DNA of 64,000 bases from SpSt-539 sp964549445 (GCA_964549445.1 CAZJVS010000017.1:30329-94328), one strand, 5' to 3'; counted from the first letter of the stretch, positions 54,898-64,000 are shown. Numbers and translations are program-made. The notes: a model not told the origin generated them from the letters alone.

Positions 54898-55407
54898 TTT
54901 CACTCCCAAAACAATCCCCCGCTTTTCATACCGTTGCGCGAGTCCATTTCCAATGGCCCATCGGCCACAGCCGACAAATCGTCCGACTGCTGCAATCGAC
55001 AAACCCGCCGCGGCTTTTTCTTCGCCACAATCCTCACCGCTGCCCCTGGCGCTGCTCATCCCGCCTTCCGGCAGGCGTCGACCGGGCCCTGCGATCTCTA
55101 TGCGTTTTGGACCGCCCGGATTCACGCCTATTCCCGCATTTTCTGGAAGAAAATCGCCCCGCCCCCCCCCTGTCTGCGCCGACGGGTAGCACGCCAGTCC
55201 ATAAAAGCGGGCACGTTCGCGAAGTTTCAGTTCCGCGCTCCCGCTGCGGAACGGCGGCAGACCTCTATGTCAGAGATATCGCGGGCGACGCGCTCGCCCT
55301 TGACGCGACGCGGCGGCAGGGCCGCTCTCGAACGCGAAGCGTTCCCGGCGGGTCCAGGGGCTCCCGCACGGAACGCCAACCCAGACCGCACGGCTTCCGC
55401 GCTCGAC

Positions 55408-55476
55408 GGTCCCTGAGCCCGTCGAAGGGCGGTCCCTGAGCCCGTCGAAGGGCGGTCCCTGAGCCCGTCGAAGGGC
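55408..55476. repeat. three tandem copies of a 23-bp palindromic repeat
   Basis: Unit GGTCCCTGAGCCCGTC followed by GAAGGGC, three exact head-to-tail copies. The same sequence type (a CCTGAGC...GAAGGG palindrome) is known from many unrelated bacterial genomes as an intergenic repeat. Not CRISPR: no spacers. Confidence 0.75.
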
Positions 55477-55572
55477 GCGGCCACGGAGAGATTCTACGCC
55501 CAAGCGAACGGCCTCGTACGAGCCGCGCGCGCCAGCAAGCGGGCCCGGCGTGGCAGTCGCTCGAAAAGACCC

Positions 55573-55695
55573 ATGAATTCACGAATTCTCACCGTTCTTA
55601 CTTTCTCGACGGCCCACCATTCCAAGCCCCATGCGGCCCCCGGCCGCCTCCTGCCCGAATTCCGCAATCCGAAATCCCCAATCCGCAATTCCAGA
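55573..55695. repeat. imperfect direct repeat, copy 1
   Basis: About 120 bp similar to 56103-56235: both contain CACGAATTCTCACC, CCATGCGGCCCC, GGCCGCCTCCTGCC and CAATCCGAAATCC blocks. Non-coding element copied within the region. Confidence 0.5.
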
Positions 55696-56102
55696 CAGAC
55701 AGTGTCCGGCTCTCTATCGGCGGCTATCGGCTGCTATCGTCAAAAAAAGAGCGCCGATGGTCCACGAGCTGAGATCGGTCGACAGAGAACTGATAACGGA
55801 AAGCTGTCCACGGACCGCCACGACCCGCGTCCCATCAAATCCCGTCTAATCCCGTCCAAAAAACAATCATGCGATCCCGTCCCGCCAACCCAAACCCCTG
55901 CGACGCCCGCCGGAGATTCCGCTCGCAGCATAGAGAAAGTCCGTTTATGCCGCCGAGGTAATCTGCGATGCACCTTCAAACACTGCCAAGTAACGCCCTT
56001 AATTCAATTCCCGCCGCCCCATTCCAGCCCGTCGGGTTCCTGCGTTTTGGCGTTTCCGCGTTTTGGAGTCCTACGTGCCTGTGTGCTGCCCAGGGCCAAA
56101 CC

Positions 56103-56235
56103 CCAATGATCTCACGAATTCTCACCATTCCAACTTTCGCGTTGGCCGTCCCATTCCAACCCCCATGCGGCCCCCTGGCCGCCTCCTGCCTGAAATCCGC
56201 AATCCGAAATCCGCAATCCGAAATCGAAACGCGTT
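56103..56235. repeat. imperfect direct repeat, copy 2
   Basis: Second copy of the element at 55573-55695, with additional repetition of the short CAATCCGAAATC unit at its end. Confidence 0.5.
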
Positions 56236-56291
56236 TCAGCTTTTCGGCGTTCGGACCCTGGCCTTCCCCACCGTCCCTGTTCCCCCGTCCC

Positions 56292-57668
56292 CTACACCGC
56301 CGGCTCCGGCCCCGGCTTCGACATCAAATCCCCCAGCGTCACGCCCCCCAGCGACGCCCGGATCCGATCCTCAACATCCACCAGCATCCGCCCGATCTCG
56401 CCATTCCCCTCGCCGGCCGACGCCGCCCCCGGCTCCCCCGCCTCCAGCACATCGGCCACGCTCACCCGCCCCGCCGGCCGCGCCAGTACGTACCCGCTCT
56501 TCTTCCGCCCGTTCGCCGCGCACAAAATGCCGCGCTGCTCCAGCCGCTCGATCACCCACCCCGCCATCTGCATCGGCAGCCGCGCCTCCCGCGCGATCTC
56601 GCGCGTCGTCACCGGCCCCGCCCCTTCCTCGAACGGCCGCGCCACCGCCAGCGCCACCGCCAGCGCATCCGCCGGCGCCATCACGCTCACATCGTCAAAC
56701 TGCGACGCCCGCACGCTGTCGAGGTGCGCCGCGGTATGCGCCAGCTCCGCCCCAAATAGGAAAATGGTCCACGACAGGTTGAGCCACAGCATGAACAGCG
56801 GAAACACCCCCAGGACGCCGTACAGGTTCTTCTGCTGCACGACCAGCTTCTGCACGTACTGCGAAAACCCCCACTTCGCCGCCGACCACATGACGACCGC
56901 TGCCACCGCCCCGCCCAGTGCCGCGCGCCAATCGACGGCCGTATTCGGCAACAGAAAATACACGCTGGCCAGCACGATCACGCCAACGACGATCGGCCCC
57001 ACCCATCCGACAACCACGAGCATCCACGCCAGGCCGGGCAGGTCATTGAAGGTCGACACCGTCCGCCGGCCGACATACGAAGCCACAGCCAGCAGCACCG
57101 GCCCGAGCGTCAGCACCGACCAGTACAGCAGCACCCGCCGCGGCAGGCTCCGGCTGCGCGGCGCTCCGAAGATTCGATTCAAGGATCGTTCGATCGTCGT
57201 CAGCAGCGTCAGCGCCGTCCAAACAAACAGCACCCCGCCCACCGGCCCCAGCGCCTGAAACGTCAGCTTCTCCTCGACCTGCTCGACCGCCCGCTCGATC
57301 AGGTCAGCCACCGTCGCCGCGCCCGCCGCCGCCTCGTCAACCGGCGACGTCGTCGGGCCCTCGTGTCCCACCCGAATCTTCGCCAGTCCGGACGCATTCA
57401 GGACTTCGCGCAGACTCGCCTTGCTATTCTCCAGTGTCCCCAGCGACCGCGCCGCCAGAAACGCCAGCACTATCGCAGGAATCAGCGCAAAGATCGTCCG
57501 AAACGACAGCGCCGCGCTCATCGCCAGCAGGTTGTTCTCGCGAAGTCGCCCCGCGCAGAAATGCCAGAGCTGTGCCTGAAACCGCACGAACCGCCCAAGC
57601 CGCCCCAGCTCCGCTCCGGGGTCGGTCACCATGCGGCTCACGCGCGTCAGAATCGGCCCGTCGCTCAT
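56292..57668 (-). CDS. YihY/BrkB-family membrane protein with C-terminal winged-helix domain
   Basis: 458 aa. The YihY core has about six spans: AALSFRTIFALIPAIVLAFLAARS, LGPVGGVLFVWTALTLL, VLLYWSVLTLGPVLLAVASYVG, VVVGWVGPIVVGVIVLASVYFLLPN, AALGGAVAAVVMWSAAKW and VLGVFPLFMLWLNLSWTIFLFGAEL. About residues 325-400 then form a DNA-binding-type helix-turn-helix (PVTTREIAREARLPMQMAGWVIERLEQRGILCAANGRKKSGYVLARP) of Rrf2-like character. Starts inside the stop of the AsmA-like gene (ATGA). Transport or envelope role; not an established RNase despite the old RNase BN name. Confidence 0.9.
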   Translation of the reverse strand: MSDGPILTRVSRMVTDPGAELGRLGRFVRFQAQLWHFCAGRLRENNLLAMSAALSFRTIFALIPAIVLAFLAARSLGTLENSKASLREVLNASGLAKIRVGHEGPTTSPVDEAAAGAATVADLIERAVEQVEEKLTFQALGPVGGVLFVWTALTLLTTIERSLNRIFGAPRSRSLPRRVLLYWSVLTLGPVLLAVASYVGRRTVSTFNDLPGLAWMLVVVGWVGPIVVGVIVLASVYFLLPNTAVDWRAALGGAVAAVVMWSAAKWGFSQYVQKLVVQQKNLYGVLGVFPLFMLWLNLSWTIFLFGAELAHTAAHLDSVRASQFDDVSVMAPADALAVALAVARPFEEGAGPVTTREIAREARLPMQMAGWVIERLEQRGILCAANGRKKSGYVLARPAGRVSVADVLEAGEPGAASAGEGNGEIGRMLVDVEDRIRASLGGVTLGDLMSKPGPEPAV

Positions 57669-60600
57669 TTCTTCTTCTTCGGCGGCGGGAACAGCGGCTT
57701 CTTCGGTTTTTCCGCTGGCGGTGGCGCGGACTTCGGCGGCGGAGTTCCCCCGCCGCCCGACGCCGGCGCAGCGCCGTCCTTCGGCTTCTCGCCCAGCAGA
57801 TTTCCCTTCAGGAGATCTTCGATGCCCTTCTTGGGATCAATCTTCGGGGCGAGCAGGCTCTTCAACAGCTTCTCCGTGTTGACCTTGGCGAAATCGAGCC
57901 GCGGATTGTTTCGCGTCCCAGCCATCGGAATGTCAATGCGAAGATTGGTAAGCTGCGTCGTGAAGTCAATCGGACCGCCGATCTTGAGTTGCCGCAGCAG
58001 ATTCGGTGTCACGGGCAGCGAAATATAGAGATCGACCGTGTCGTCAAACCCGACCGAACCGTAGAACTTGAGGTCATAACCGCTCGGAAAGACCATCGTG
58101 AAATTGTCATAGTAGATGCGGCCATCCTTCAGCGTGAAGTCAACGTTGCTGATCTCCGCCGGATACAGGCCGCCGACCGGAAGTCCGCCGAATTCGAAAA
58201 GCGTGCCGAGGATACCGTCCGGCTTGAGCTTCAACTGTTTCAGATCGAGGACGCCGCGGCCCGTGCCGTTCCGCTTGATCGCCTCGTTCACAGGCGTGCG
58301 GATGTCCTGGAGCACCATCGACACGCGACCCTCAACCTGCGACATGAACATGAAGATCGGATTGATATAGCTCAGGAGCTGCTTGCCCATTTCCGGCGTC
58401 ACTTCGACGTTTTCCAGCGCCTGAAGCCGGCCGGCGATGATTAACGTCGGATCGGCGGGCTGGAAGTCGATCACGCCGCCGACACTCGCGCGGCCGCCCG
58501 CAGCCGGGATGGCCGCCGTGGGCAGAGTCAAACGGCCGTCGCGCAGCACCGGCGAGAGCTTGGCCGCGCCGAAACCGACGCCGTAAAGCTGGGCCGCGGA
58601 CCACGTGATGTCAGCGCCCGACTGGACACCGCGAAACTCCGGCTTCGCTCCCGGCTGGCTCATCGGACCACTGATCTCGAACGCGCTCGCGCTTCTTCCC
58701 TTCACCATCACGGTCTTCGCCGTCGCTGGCGTCAACTCATGCAAAATCGCCATAAGCTGATCCCACGACGCGTCGTATCGCCCGCGCAATCCAAGCACCG
58801 CCGACTTCGAGAATTGGTCGATCGTCCCGTTCACCTCCGCCGTCAGCGGCATCGACTTGACCGTGCACCGTCTCAAATCGATTCGATCCGCGGGCTGATC
58901 GATCCGGCCGTCAAAATCGAAATCGACCCGCTTCTCGCGCACGACCTGTTTGCCGCTCCCAACCTGGAATTGATCGACGCCGCCCTTGCCGCTCACCGTG
59001 ACGACGTTCTTCGTCGTGACCAGCTTCGCGTCAATCGCAAGCCGCCCCGCAATATCCGGCGGTTTCGTCATATCCGTGAGCGGCGCAATCGCTCGGAACA
59101 ACCGCTGCACGTCCGCCGACCCGGTGATGTCACCGCTCACGTCCAGCGAACGTCCGGACTGAACCCGGATTCCCTTCGCATCGACGTTTGCCGCGGCGCT
59201 CGCGAGCTTCACAAGATCGGCCGTGACATCGGAGCCGTCGCCGGAAATCTTGATCCCGTTCCAGGTGAGAGTGGCCTCGCCCTCCATCACCGGTTTGCCA
59301 TCAACGCCCAGATTTCGGCCAGAAAACGCACCTTCCGTGGCAACGGCGCCGCCGGGCGACGCTCGCTCCGCCGAAGCGCGGCCTGTCAGCACGCCGCTGT
59401 ACCGACTCAGCTCCTTCACCCCCAACGCCCCGGCCCGCTTCGATGCAAACGAAAGATCCGCCTGCTTCACCTCGGCGTTCGCCTTGAACGTTTCCTGTTT
59501 GAAATCAAACCACCCCTTGGCGGAAGCCGTCACCTGACCGTCCAAGTCGACCTGCAAGTCCGTCGCGTCGTATCGGCGAACCGACTTGTCCTTCAACGAT
59601 ACAAACCCGACTTGCGACAGCCCGAGCTTCTGCACTTCGAATCGCCGACCGCGCCCACCGACCCGCACTCCGTCTCCCTGCGTCTTCATCGTGACATCGA
59701 CGCGATCCTCTCCGGATCGTGCAACTCGCACATCGCCGGCCATGTTCCCGGCAAGATCAACGCCGCTCAGGTCGAAGATCTGCCCAAGTTCCTGCTGCAT
59801 CTTTGAGAGATTTGCCTTGAAGACCGCTTGTAGATCGGAAGCACCCCCTTTCGTCGCGAGATCGGCGAAGCTCGATTTCAGATCACCCCGCGCGATCTTC
59901 AAGCCTTTTCCCTCAGGGAGCGTCATGTCAAAATCGACCGCGATCGGTTCAAGTCGCACCGGCTGTCCGCCGCCCGTCGCGGCCAGTTCGCGAACCGCGA
60001 CCGATCCACTCGCCGTGGGCGATTTGCCGCCTCGGACCGCAAGCTTCGAAATCTCCAGCTTGCCGCCCGTGAGTTGTTGTCCCGGCCGAACAACAAGCAC
60101 ACCCGGCAGTGCCTTCTGCAATCGCACAAGATCAACCGACCCCTGCACGTCCCCACGGAACTCCGGCAGTCCCAGCGGAGTCCCTTCGAGGATCGCCGAC
60201 AGAAGTTTTTCCGCGGTCAGATCGGGAATCGCCGATTTGTAATTGAACGATGCATCCGCCGTCGCCTGCCCCACATCTCCCTTCAGATCCGCCTTCGCGT
60301 CGACAATGTCGCCGGTCCGCGCAACCTTTACATCGCCCGCCATTTCGCCCGTCAGTTCGACGCCGCTCAGATCGAAGATCTGACCCAGTTCCTGCTGCAT
60401 CTTCGAAAGGTTTGCCCGAAACGTCGCCTGCAGGTCCGACACGTTTCCCTTTGTCGCCACATCGGCGAAGCTTGATTTCAAATCCGCGCGGGCGATCTGC
60501 AGCCCCTTTTCGGGCGCGAGCGTGACGTCGAAGTCGACCGCGATCGGCTGCAACCGCACGGGTTTCCCATTCTCCGTCGCGGCCAAGTCACGAACGGCCA

Positions 60601-61894
60601 CAGACCCGTTTGCGGTCGGCGCGCTGCCGCCCCGGATCGCGACTTTCGAAATTTCGATCTTCCCGCCGGTAAGCTTCTGCCCCGGCCGGATGGGAAGAAT
60701 GCCCGGCACCGCCTGCTGGAGCTTGACCAGGTCGATTGCTCCTTGCGCATCCCCCCGGAAATCCGGCAGGCCCAGCGGCGTACCCTCGAAGATCGCCGAC
60801 AGCAGATTCTCCGCCGTCAGCGCGGGAATCGCAGATTTGCAGTTGAAAGATACGTCAACGGTCGTCTGACCAACGTCGCCGCTCAATTCGGCCTTTGCAT
60901 CAACGACATCTCCCTGTCGCCCCGCCGTCCCCTTCACGCTCAAGTCAATCGGGACAGCGTGGCTCGACGCGCGGCCCGCCGTCTGAAGCTTTTTGACATC
61001 TGCGACGATATCCGCATTCAGGGTCTTTGGATCAGCGCTGACGTTTCCGTTAATTGTCAACGTTCCTGTCAGCCCCGCATCCGGTGCAAGCAGCGCCGAC
61101 AACGGCGCGAGATCGATATCACCCTTCGTCTGAATCTGAAGCGTTCCCGACGCATCCGCAAGCTGCAATCGCCCGTTCGGCGCGAGGTCTCGAATGTCCG
61201 CGTTACTCGCAATCTGCGACCCGTCCGGCAACTTGATCTGCAACTTGGCCGCCAGCTTCTTCCCGAGCGTCGCGAGGTCAATCTCTCCGTTTAAGTCGGG
61301 AACTTCGTACGTCGGGCCGTTCTCACGCACGGCTCGCACTTTTCCGTCGCGGATGATCGCCTTTCCCAGAAGCTGAGGCAGGTTTGTCGGCTCATCCGTG
61401 GGAGGCGACGGATTTCGCAGCTCGAATGCACGGACAAGCGAAATCTCGTTTTGCGAGTTGATGTAAAGTACCGCCTCCGGGCTCTGAACCGTCACTTCGC
61501 CAAACGACTCCCATCCCGTCAGGAGCCGCCAGACGCCGCTGCCGCACGAAACCCTCCCAACACTGAGTACATCGCGTTTCTCCGGATCGGTAACGCTCAC
61601 ACCGCGCAGTTCCAGCGGCCCGCCCCACGAAAGCGACAATCCTTTCACCCCGACGCCGCCGGACAGCCGGGCATTCGCTATCGAAAGCAACCAGTTGGAA
61701 ACCGTTGGCGTGGAAACCAGATACGGGGCGCCGCCGACCAGCCCGCCCAACACCGCGAGCAGAACGACGAATCCAATGACGAACCGCCGCAACCAACGCG
61801 GTCGCTTCGCCGGGGCCACTGGACTCGTCTGCCGTTCAACAGGGACCACCGGCCGCACCGCGGGCGGGCGGGTCGGTTCGATGCTATCCGACAT
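57665..61894 (-). CDS. giant AsmA/TamB-like protein with internal 200-aa duplication
   Basis: 1409 aa from ATG 61894, which has GGGAGG seven bases upstream. One N-terminal span (FVIGFVVLLAVLGGLVGGAPYLV) and a long periplasmic body of repeated short beta strands, the AsmA/TamB-type bridge architecture for moving lipids between membranes. A unit of exactly 600 bp is duplicated in tandem (about 59700-60300 and 60300-60900; for example CGCCGCTCAG at 59761 and 60361): FDLSGVELTGEMAGDV versus FDLSGVDLAGNMAGDV. C-terminus is Pro/Lys-rich (PAEKPKKPLFPPPKKKK). Operonic with the YihY-type gene. Confidence 0.88.
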   Translation of the reverse strand: MSDSIEPTRPPAVRPVVPVERQTSPVAPAKRPRWLRRFVIGFVVLLAVLGGLVGGAPYLVSTPTVSNWLLSIANARLSGGVGVKGLSLSWGGPLELRGVSVTDPEKRDVLSVGRVSCGSGVWRLLTGWESFGEVTVQSPEAVLYINSQNEISLVRAFELRNPSPPTDEPTNLPQLLGKAIIRDGKVRAVRENGPTYEVPDLNGEIDLATLGKKLAAKLQIKLPDGSQIASNADIRDLAPNGRLQLADASGTLQIQTKGDIDLAPLSALLAPDAGLTGTLTINGNVSADPKTLNADIVADVKKLQTAGRASSHAVPIDLSVKGTAGRQGDVVDAKAELSGDVGQTTVDVSFNCKSAIPALTAENLLSAIFEGTPLGLPDFRGDAQGAIDLVKLQQAVPGILPIRPGQKLTGGKIEISKVAIRGGSAPTANGSVAVRDLAATENGKPVRLQPIAVDFDVTLAPEKGLQIARADLKSSFADVATKGNVSDLQATFRANLSKMQQELGQIFDLSGVELTGEMAGDVKVARTGDIVDAKADLKGDVGQATADASFNYKSAIPDLTAEKLLSAILEGTPLGLPEFRGDVQGSVDLVRLQKALPGVLVVRPGQQLTGGKLEISKLAVRGGKSPTASGSVAVRELAATGGGQPVRLEPIAVDFDMTLPEGKGLKIARGDLKSSFADLATKGGASDLQAVFKANLSKMQQELGQIFDLSGVDLAGNMAGDVRVARSGEDRVDVTMKTQGDGVRVGGRGRRFEVQKLGLSQVGFVSLKDKSVRRYDATDLQVDLDGQVTASAKGWFDFKQETFKANAEVKQADLSFASKRAGALGVKELSRYSGVLTGRASAERASPGGAVATEGAFSGRNLGVDGKPVMEGEATLTWNGIKISGDGSDVTADLVKLASAAANVDAKGIRVQSGRSLDVSGDITGSADVQRLFRAIAPLTDMTKPPDIAGRLAIDAKLVTTKNVVTVSGKGGVDQFQVGSGKQVVREKRVDFDFDGRIDQPADRIDLRRCTVKSMPLTAEVNGTIDQFSKSAVLGLRGRYDASWDQLMAILHELTPATAKTVMVKGRSASAFEISGPMSQPGAKPEFRGVQSGADITWSAAQLYGVGFGAAKLSPVLRDGRLTLPTAAIPAAGGRASVGGVIDFQPADPTLIIAGRLQALENVEVTPEMGKQLLSYINPIFMFMSQVEGRVSMVLQDIRTPVNEAIKRNGTGRGVLDLKQLKLKPDGILGTLFEFGGLPVGGLYPAEISNVDFTLKDGRIYYDNFTMVFPSGYDLKFYGSVGFDDTVDLYISLPVTPNLLRQLKIGGPIDFTTQLTNLRIDIPMAGTRNNPRLDFAKVNTEKLLKSLLAPKIDPKKGIEDLLKGNLLGEKPKDGAAPASGGGGTPPPKSAPPPAEKPKKPLFPPPKKKK

Positions 61895-62041
61895 GACAGG
61901 CCTCCCGAGTGATGCCGCGCTGCGCAATGGGTCAGGGCCGTCTCCCCGCGACGGCCGCGTTACGCCGTGGCACTATAGACCGCCGCTGCGGAACACTCAA
62001 CGCGATGCGTCACGAAGATGTCGCGATCCGACGCGCCGCGA

Positions 62042-63535
62042 CTACTCGTAGATGTGCGTGCTCTCGGTCTCTTCGACGGGTGCGTCCGTCTGCTCACTCG
62101 TCAGCACAACCTTGAACCGGACATCGCCGGACTTTGTCCCTCGCACGGTCACCTTGTAGGTGGCACGCGCCTTTGGCGCCAGCGACGGCAGCCCCGCGTA
62201 CCTGACCGTCGTGCCGTCGACGCTCGCGCGAGTCGGTCCAACCGCGTCGACATACTCCTCCCCCGCCGGAATTGTGCAGACAATGACGATGCCGGTTGCC
62301 GTCGCCGAGCCTTGATTCGTGACCGCGATCGTGTACGTCGTCTTCGTCCCGATTTCGACCGGATCGGGATTGTCTTCGCACTCCAGCAGGATCGCCGGAA
62401 TCCCGCGCACGTCCATCGACGTCCGCGCGCTCGCCTCGGCACAGATCGCGCGAACGGTCGCCGTATTCGTCACGGTTCCAATCTGCGTGGGATTGAGGCT
62501 CAGTTTCACGGTCTTGGCGGCGCCCGGAGAAAGCGTTCCGAGCGTCCACGTTACGCGCCCGTTCGAAATGTCGCCGCCTCCATCCGCCGTCAGGAACTGG
62601 CAGTTGGCCGGAAGCGTGTCCGTCAACACAGTTTTCTCAGCTGGCGCGTCGCCGGTATTTCGCACCGTAATCTCGAAGTCAGCCGGCCGTCCGATATACC
62701 GCATCTCCGGCCCGCGCTTCTCGACGGCCAGAACAGGAATGACGACCCGCGTCGACGCCGTCGATTCAGCCCGAAGCCCGCCCGATTCGGTCGCCCGGGC
62801 CGTGTTGGAGTAGTCGCCGATCTTGCTCGCCTTCGCGACGACCGTGAACTGACGCGACTGCCCGCTCGACAAATCGCCGGCGTCAAGAGTCACCGAGTCC
62901 CGCCCATCCTGCGTCGTCCATCCAGCGGGCAATCGGTCATCCACGATGACGCGCCGCGCGACGCCGTCGCCCGTATTCGTCACGACCAGCCGAATTGGAA
63001 TCTCGTCGCAGAGCATGACGGTTGCGGGTTGTGTTTTCGTCAACGCCAGCTTCGGCTCGACGATTCGCGTCTTCGCGCACGCGACGGTGTTGAAGGTGAC
63101 TGTGGCACACCAGGTCAACTCCGTCGGAGCGTCCGTGGATCCTCGTACGCGGAAAGTTTCCGTCGCGCCGCCGGCGAGATCGCGCAGTGTCCACGTCGCT
63201 CGATCTCCGGCTTTCTGCGCCGGCTGCGGGTCGATGCTCGCGATGCGAAAGGTCGCCGGCAGTTCTTCGGTGACCGTAAGCTCCGAAATACGCGATCGTG
63301 TCAGATTCTGAAGTCGGATTTCGTAGCCAAACTCCTCGCCGCGCCGCACCTCCGTCGGCGTAATCCGCTGAAGCACGACGATGCTCGTCGCGCGGTCACC
63401 CGTGGGGTACGCGCGCTCCTCGGTTCGGATACCCGGTCCTGCGTTCGTCGCAGCCGATTCCGCTCCGCGCAGCTCTCGACTCACGCCGGCGACAACTACC
63501 AGCACCAGTAATTGGATGTGCCTCTTGGTAATCAT
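62042..63535 (-). CDS. exported DUF11-repeat protein
   Basis: 497 aa from ATG 63535, preferred over 63550 because GGAGG precedes it by 8 bases. A signal peptide (IQLLVLVVVAGVSRELRGAE) is followed by four or so beta-sandwich repeats of the DUF11/conserved-repeat type: YEIRLQNLTRSRISELTVTEELP, IPIRLVVTNTGDGVARRVIVDDRLPAG, FEITVRNTGDAPAEKTVLTDTLP and YTIAVTNQGSATATGIVIVCTIPAG. The end is EETESTHIYE, shared with the next gene. Probably surface or wall associated. Terminates about 150 bp before the AsmA-like gene. Confidence 0.88.
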   Translation of the reverse strand: MITKRHIQLLVLVVVAGVSRELRGAESAATNAGPGIRTEERAYPTGDRATSIVVLQRITPTEVRRGEEFGYEIRLQNLTRSRISELTVTEELPATFRIASIDPQPAQKAGDRATWTLRDLAGGATETFRVRGSTDAPTELTWCATVTFNTVACAKTRIVEPKLALTKTQPATVMLCDEIPIRLVVTNTGDGVARRVIVDDRLPAGWTTQDGRDSVTLDAGDLSSGQSRQFTVVAKASKIGDYSNTARATESGGLRAESTASTRVVIPVLAVEKRGPEMRYIGRPADFEITVRNTGDAPAEKTVLTDTLPANCQFLTADGGGDISNGRVTWTLGTLSPGAAKTVKLSLNPTQIGTVTNTATVRAICAEASARTSMDVRGIPAILLECEDNPDPVEIGTKTTYTIAVTNQGSATATGIVIVCTIPAGEEYVDAVGPTRASVDGTTVRYAGLPSLAPKARATYKVTVRGTKSGDVRFKVVLTSEQTDAPVEETESTHIYE

Positions 63536-63613
63536 GGTTCGCGCCTCCATTCTCGGCCAGCCATTCGCTCAGTCTGCCCACGTGCAATCTAGTCCATGGT
63601 CCCCAAAAAAGAA

Positions 63614-63643
63614 GGGGCGCCGGATCGTGAAATCCGGCGCCCC
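63614..63643 (-). terminator. strong intrinsic terminator
   Basis: Perfect 12-bp stem GGGGCGCCGGAT / ATCCGGCGCCCC with a 6-nt loop; leftward it is followed by TTCTTTTTTGG. It ends the gene at 63678 and separates it from the downstream DUF11 gene, so the two are not one simple operon. Confidence 0.85.
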
Positions 63644-63677
63644 TGGGGGTTGCAAGCCACGGAGACTTGCGTCGCAC

Positions 63678-64000
63678 TTACTCGTAGATGTGCGTGCTCT
63701 CCGTCTCTTCGACCGGTGACGTCGTCTGGTCGGTCGTCATGGTCGTCTTGAACCGGACATCAGCCGTGTCGTTTCCGGCCGTGTTGATGCCCTTGGCGAT
63801 GACCTTGAAGGTCGCCCGCTCCTTGGGCCCGAGTCGCGGGAGAGCGTCAAAGGTGACCGTGTTTCCGGATGCATTGCCGTTCGTCGCGCCACCGGCGGAG
63901 ACAAACGACATTTGCGGCGGAATCTCGCAGACGATCTTGATGTTGGTGTCGTCCGCCGAGCCCTGGTTCGTCACGACGATCGTGTACGTCTCGTTCTGAC
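63678..64000 (-). CDS. DUF11-repeat protein, C-terminal part (cut by window end)
   Basis: The reading frame runs from beyond base 64000 to a stop at 63678; only the last about 107 residues are visible. They contain YTIVVTNQGSADDTNIKIVCEIPP and LGPKERATFKVIAKG, the last repeat of a DUF11-type protein, and end SPVEETESTHIYE. The last 10 residues equal those of the downstream gene, so the two are paralogues. Start and length are outside the window. Confidence 0.85.
   Translation of the reverse strand, partial: QNETYTIVVTNQGSADDTNIKIVCEIPPQMSFVSAGGATNGNASGNTVTFDALPRLGPKERATFKVIAKGINTAGNDTADVRFKTTMTTDQTTSPVEETESTHIYE

Larger units (their letters stand above)
54898..56291. other. 1.4-kb repeat-rich gene-free region
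   Basis: No open frame here has a signal or family support. It contains the triple 23-bp repeat at 55408-55476 and the imperfect direct repeats at 55573-55695 and 56103-56235. Codon bias and base composition do not suggest decayed protein genes of the core type. Looks like a hotspot for small repeats. Confidence 0.55.

Noticed and set aside
55408..55476. Possible CRISPR array
   Set aside because: Three head-to-tail copies have no spacers between them, and no cas gene is in the window.

Overview
The window is about 64 kb of high-GC bacterial chromosome whose core genes strongly prefer C-ending codons. It looks planctomycete (PVC group), plausibly Phycisphaerae-like. The evidence is a long SecA (about 1335 aa) with a C-terminal SEC-C tail, an ECF sigma factor paired with a Pkn-type Ser/Thr kinase, several secreted proteins with dockerin-like GDMNCDG calcium loops, many small lipoproteins, and a serpin. 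This is a draft assembly: a 100-N gap lies at 50423-50522 and the same 54 bp flank both sides of it.

Layout. 1-5.2 kb: 3' end of a PilT-type ATPase, malQ, then ribH-nusB-ftsY and two small envelope genes. 5.3-10.2 kb: MsbA-like exporter, orphan D12 adenine methylase, serpin. 10.2-15 kb: mreB, a 56-aa membrane protein and a membrane-anchored coiled-coil/barrel protein resembling MreC in layout (all minus strand), followed by a divergent PQQ-type beta-propeller gene. 15-23.3 kb: purH (mosaic codon use), a Cys-rich protein, a CBM9-like protein, a MacA/MacB-type efflux operon, a lipoprotein alpha/beta hydrolase, and a methylisocitrate lyase homologue. 23.3-28.4 kb: tRNA-Glu, an orphan copy of the secA 3' end, three dockerin/Cys-rich secreted proteins, Ser/Thr kinase and ECF sigma factor. 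28.5-32.5 kb: secA.

33-39.4 kb is a metal-resistance block: ridA, copper genes (multicopper oxidase, TolC-like outer-membrane factor, small lipoprotein), an ion channel, and arsR-arsM-arsC with a palindromic operator. 39.4-46.6 kb: a membrane coiled-coil protein with a BRCT-like C-terminus, mnmE, a lipoprotein, an aquaporin, and two multihaem c-type cytochromes. 46.7-50 kb: DPP-IV-like peptidase and small envelope proteins. 50-56.3 kb is accessory DNA: repeats, gap, truncated DUF2130 gene, a YadA-head/S74-chaperone surface protein with a dockerin partner, two duplicated lipoproteins, and repeat-rich non-coding DNA. 56.3-64 kb: YihY/BrkB-type membrane protein, a giant AsmA-like protein with a 200-residue internal duplication, and two tandem DUF11-type secreted proteins, the last one cut by the window end.

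The recurring theme is envelope biology. Three proteins at separate loci (about 11.6, 13.1 and 40 kb) carry the same small DGVxxG barrel-like module. One of them sits beside mreB with a tiny membrane protein, which suggests a non-canonical morphogenesis operon. I saw no complete insertion sequence, integrase, CRISPR array or rRNA.
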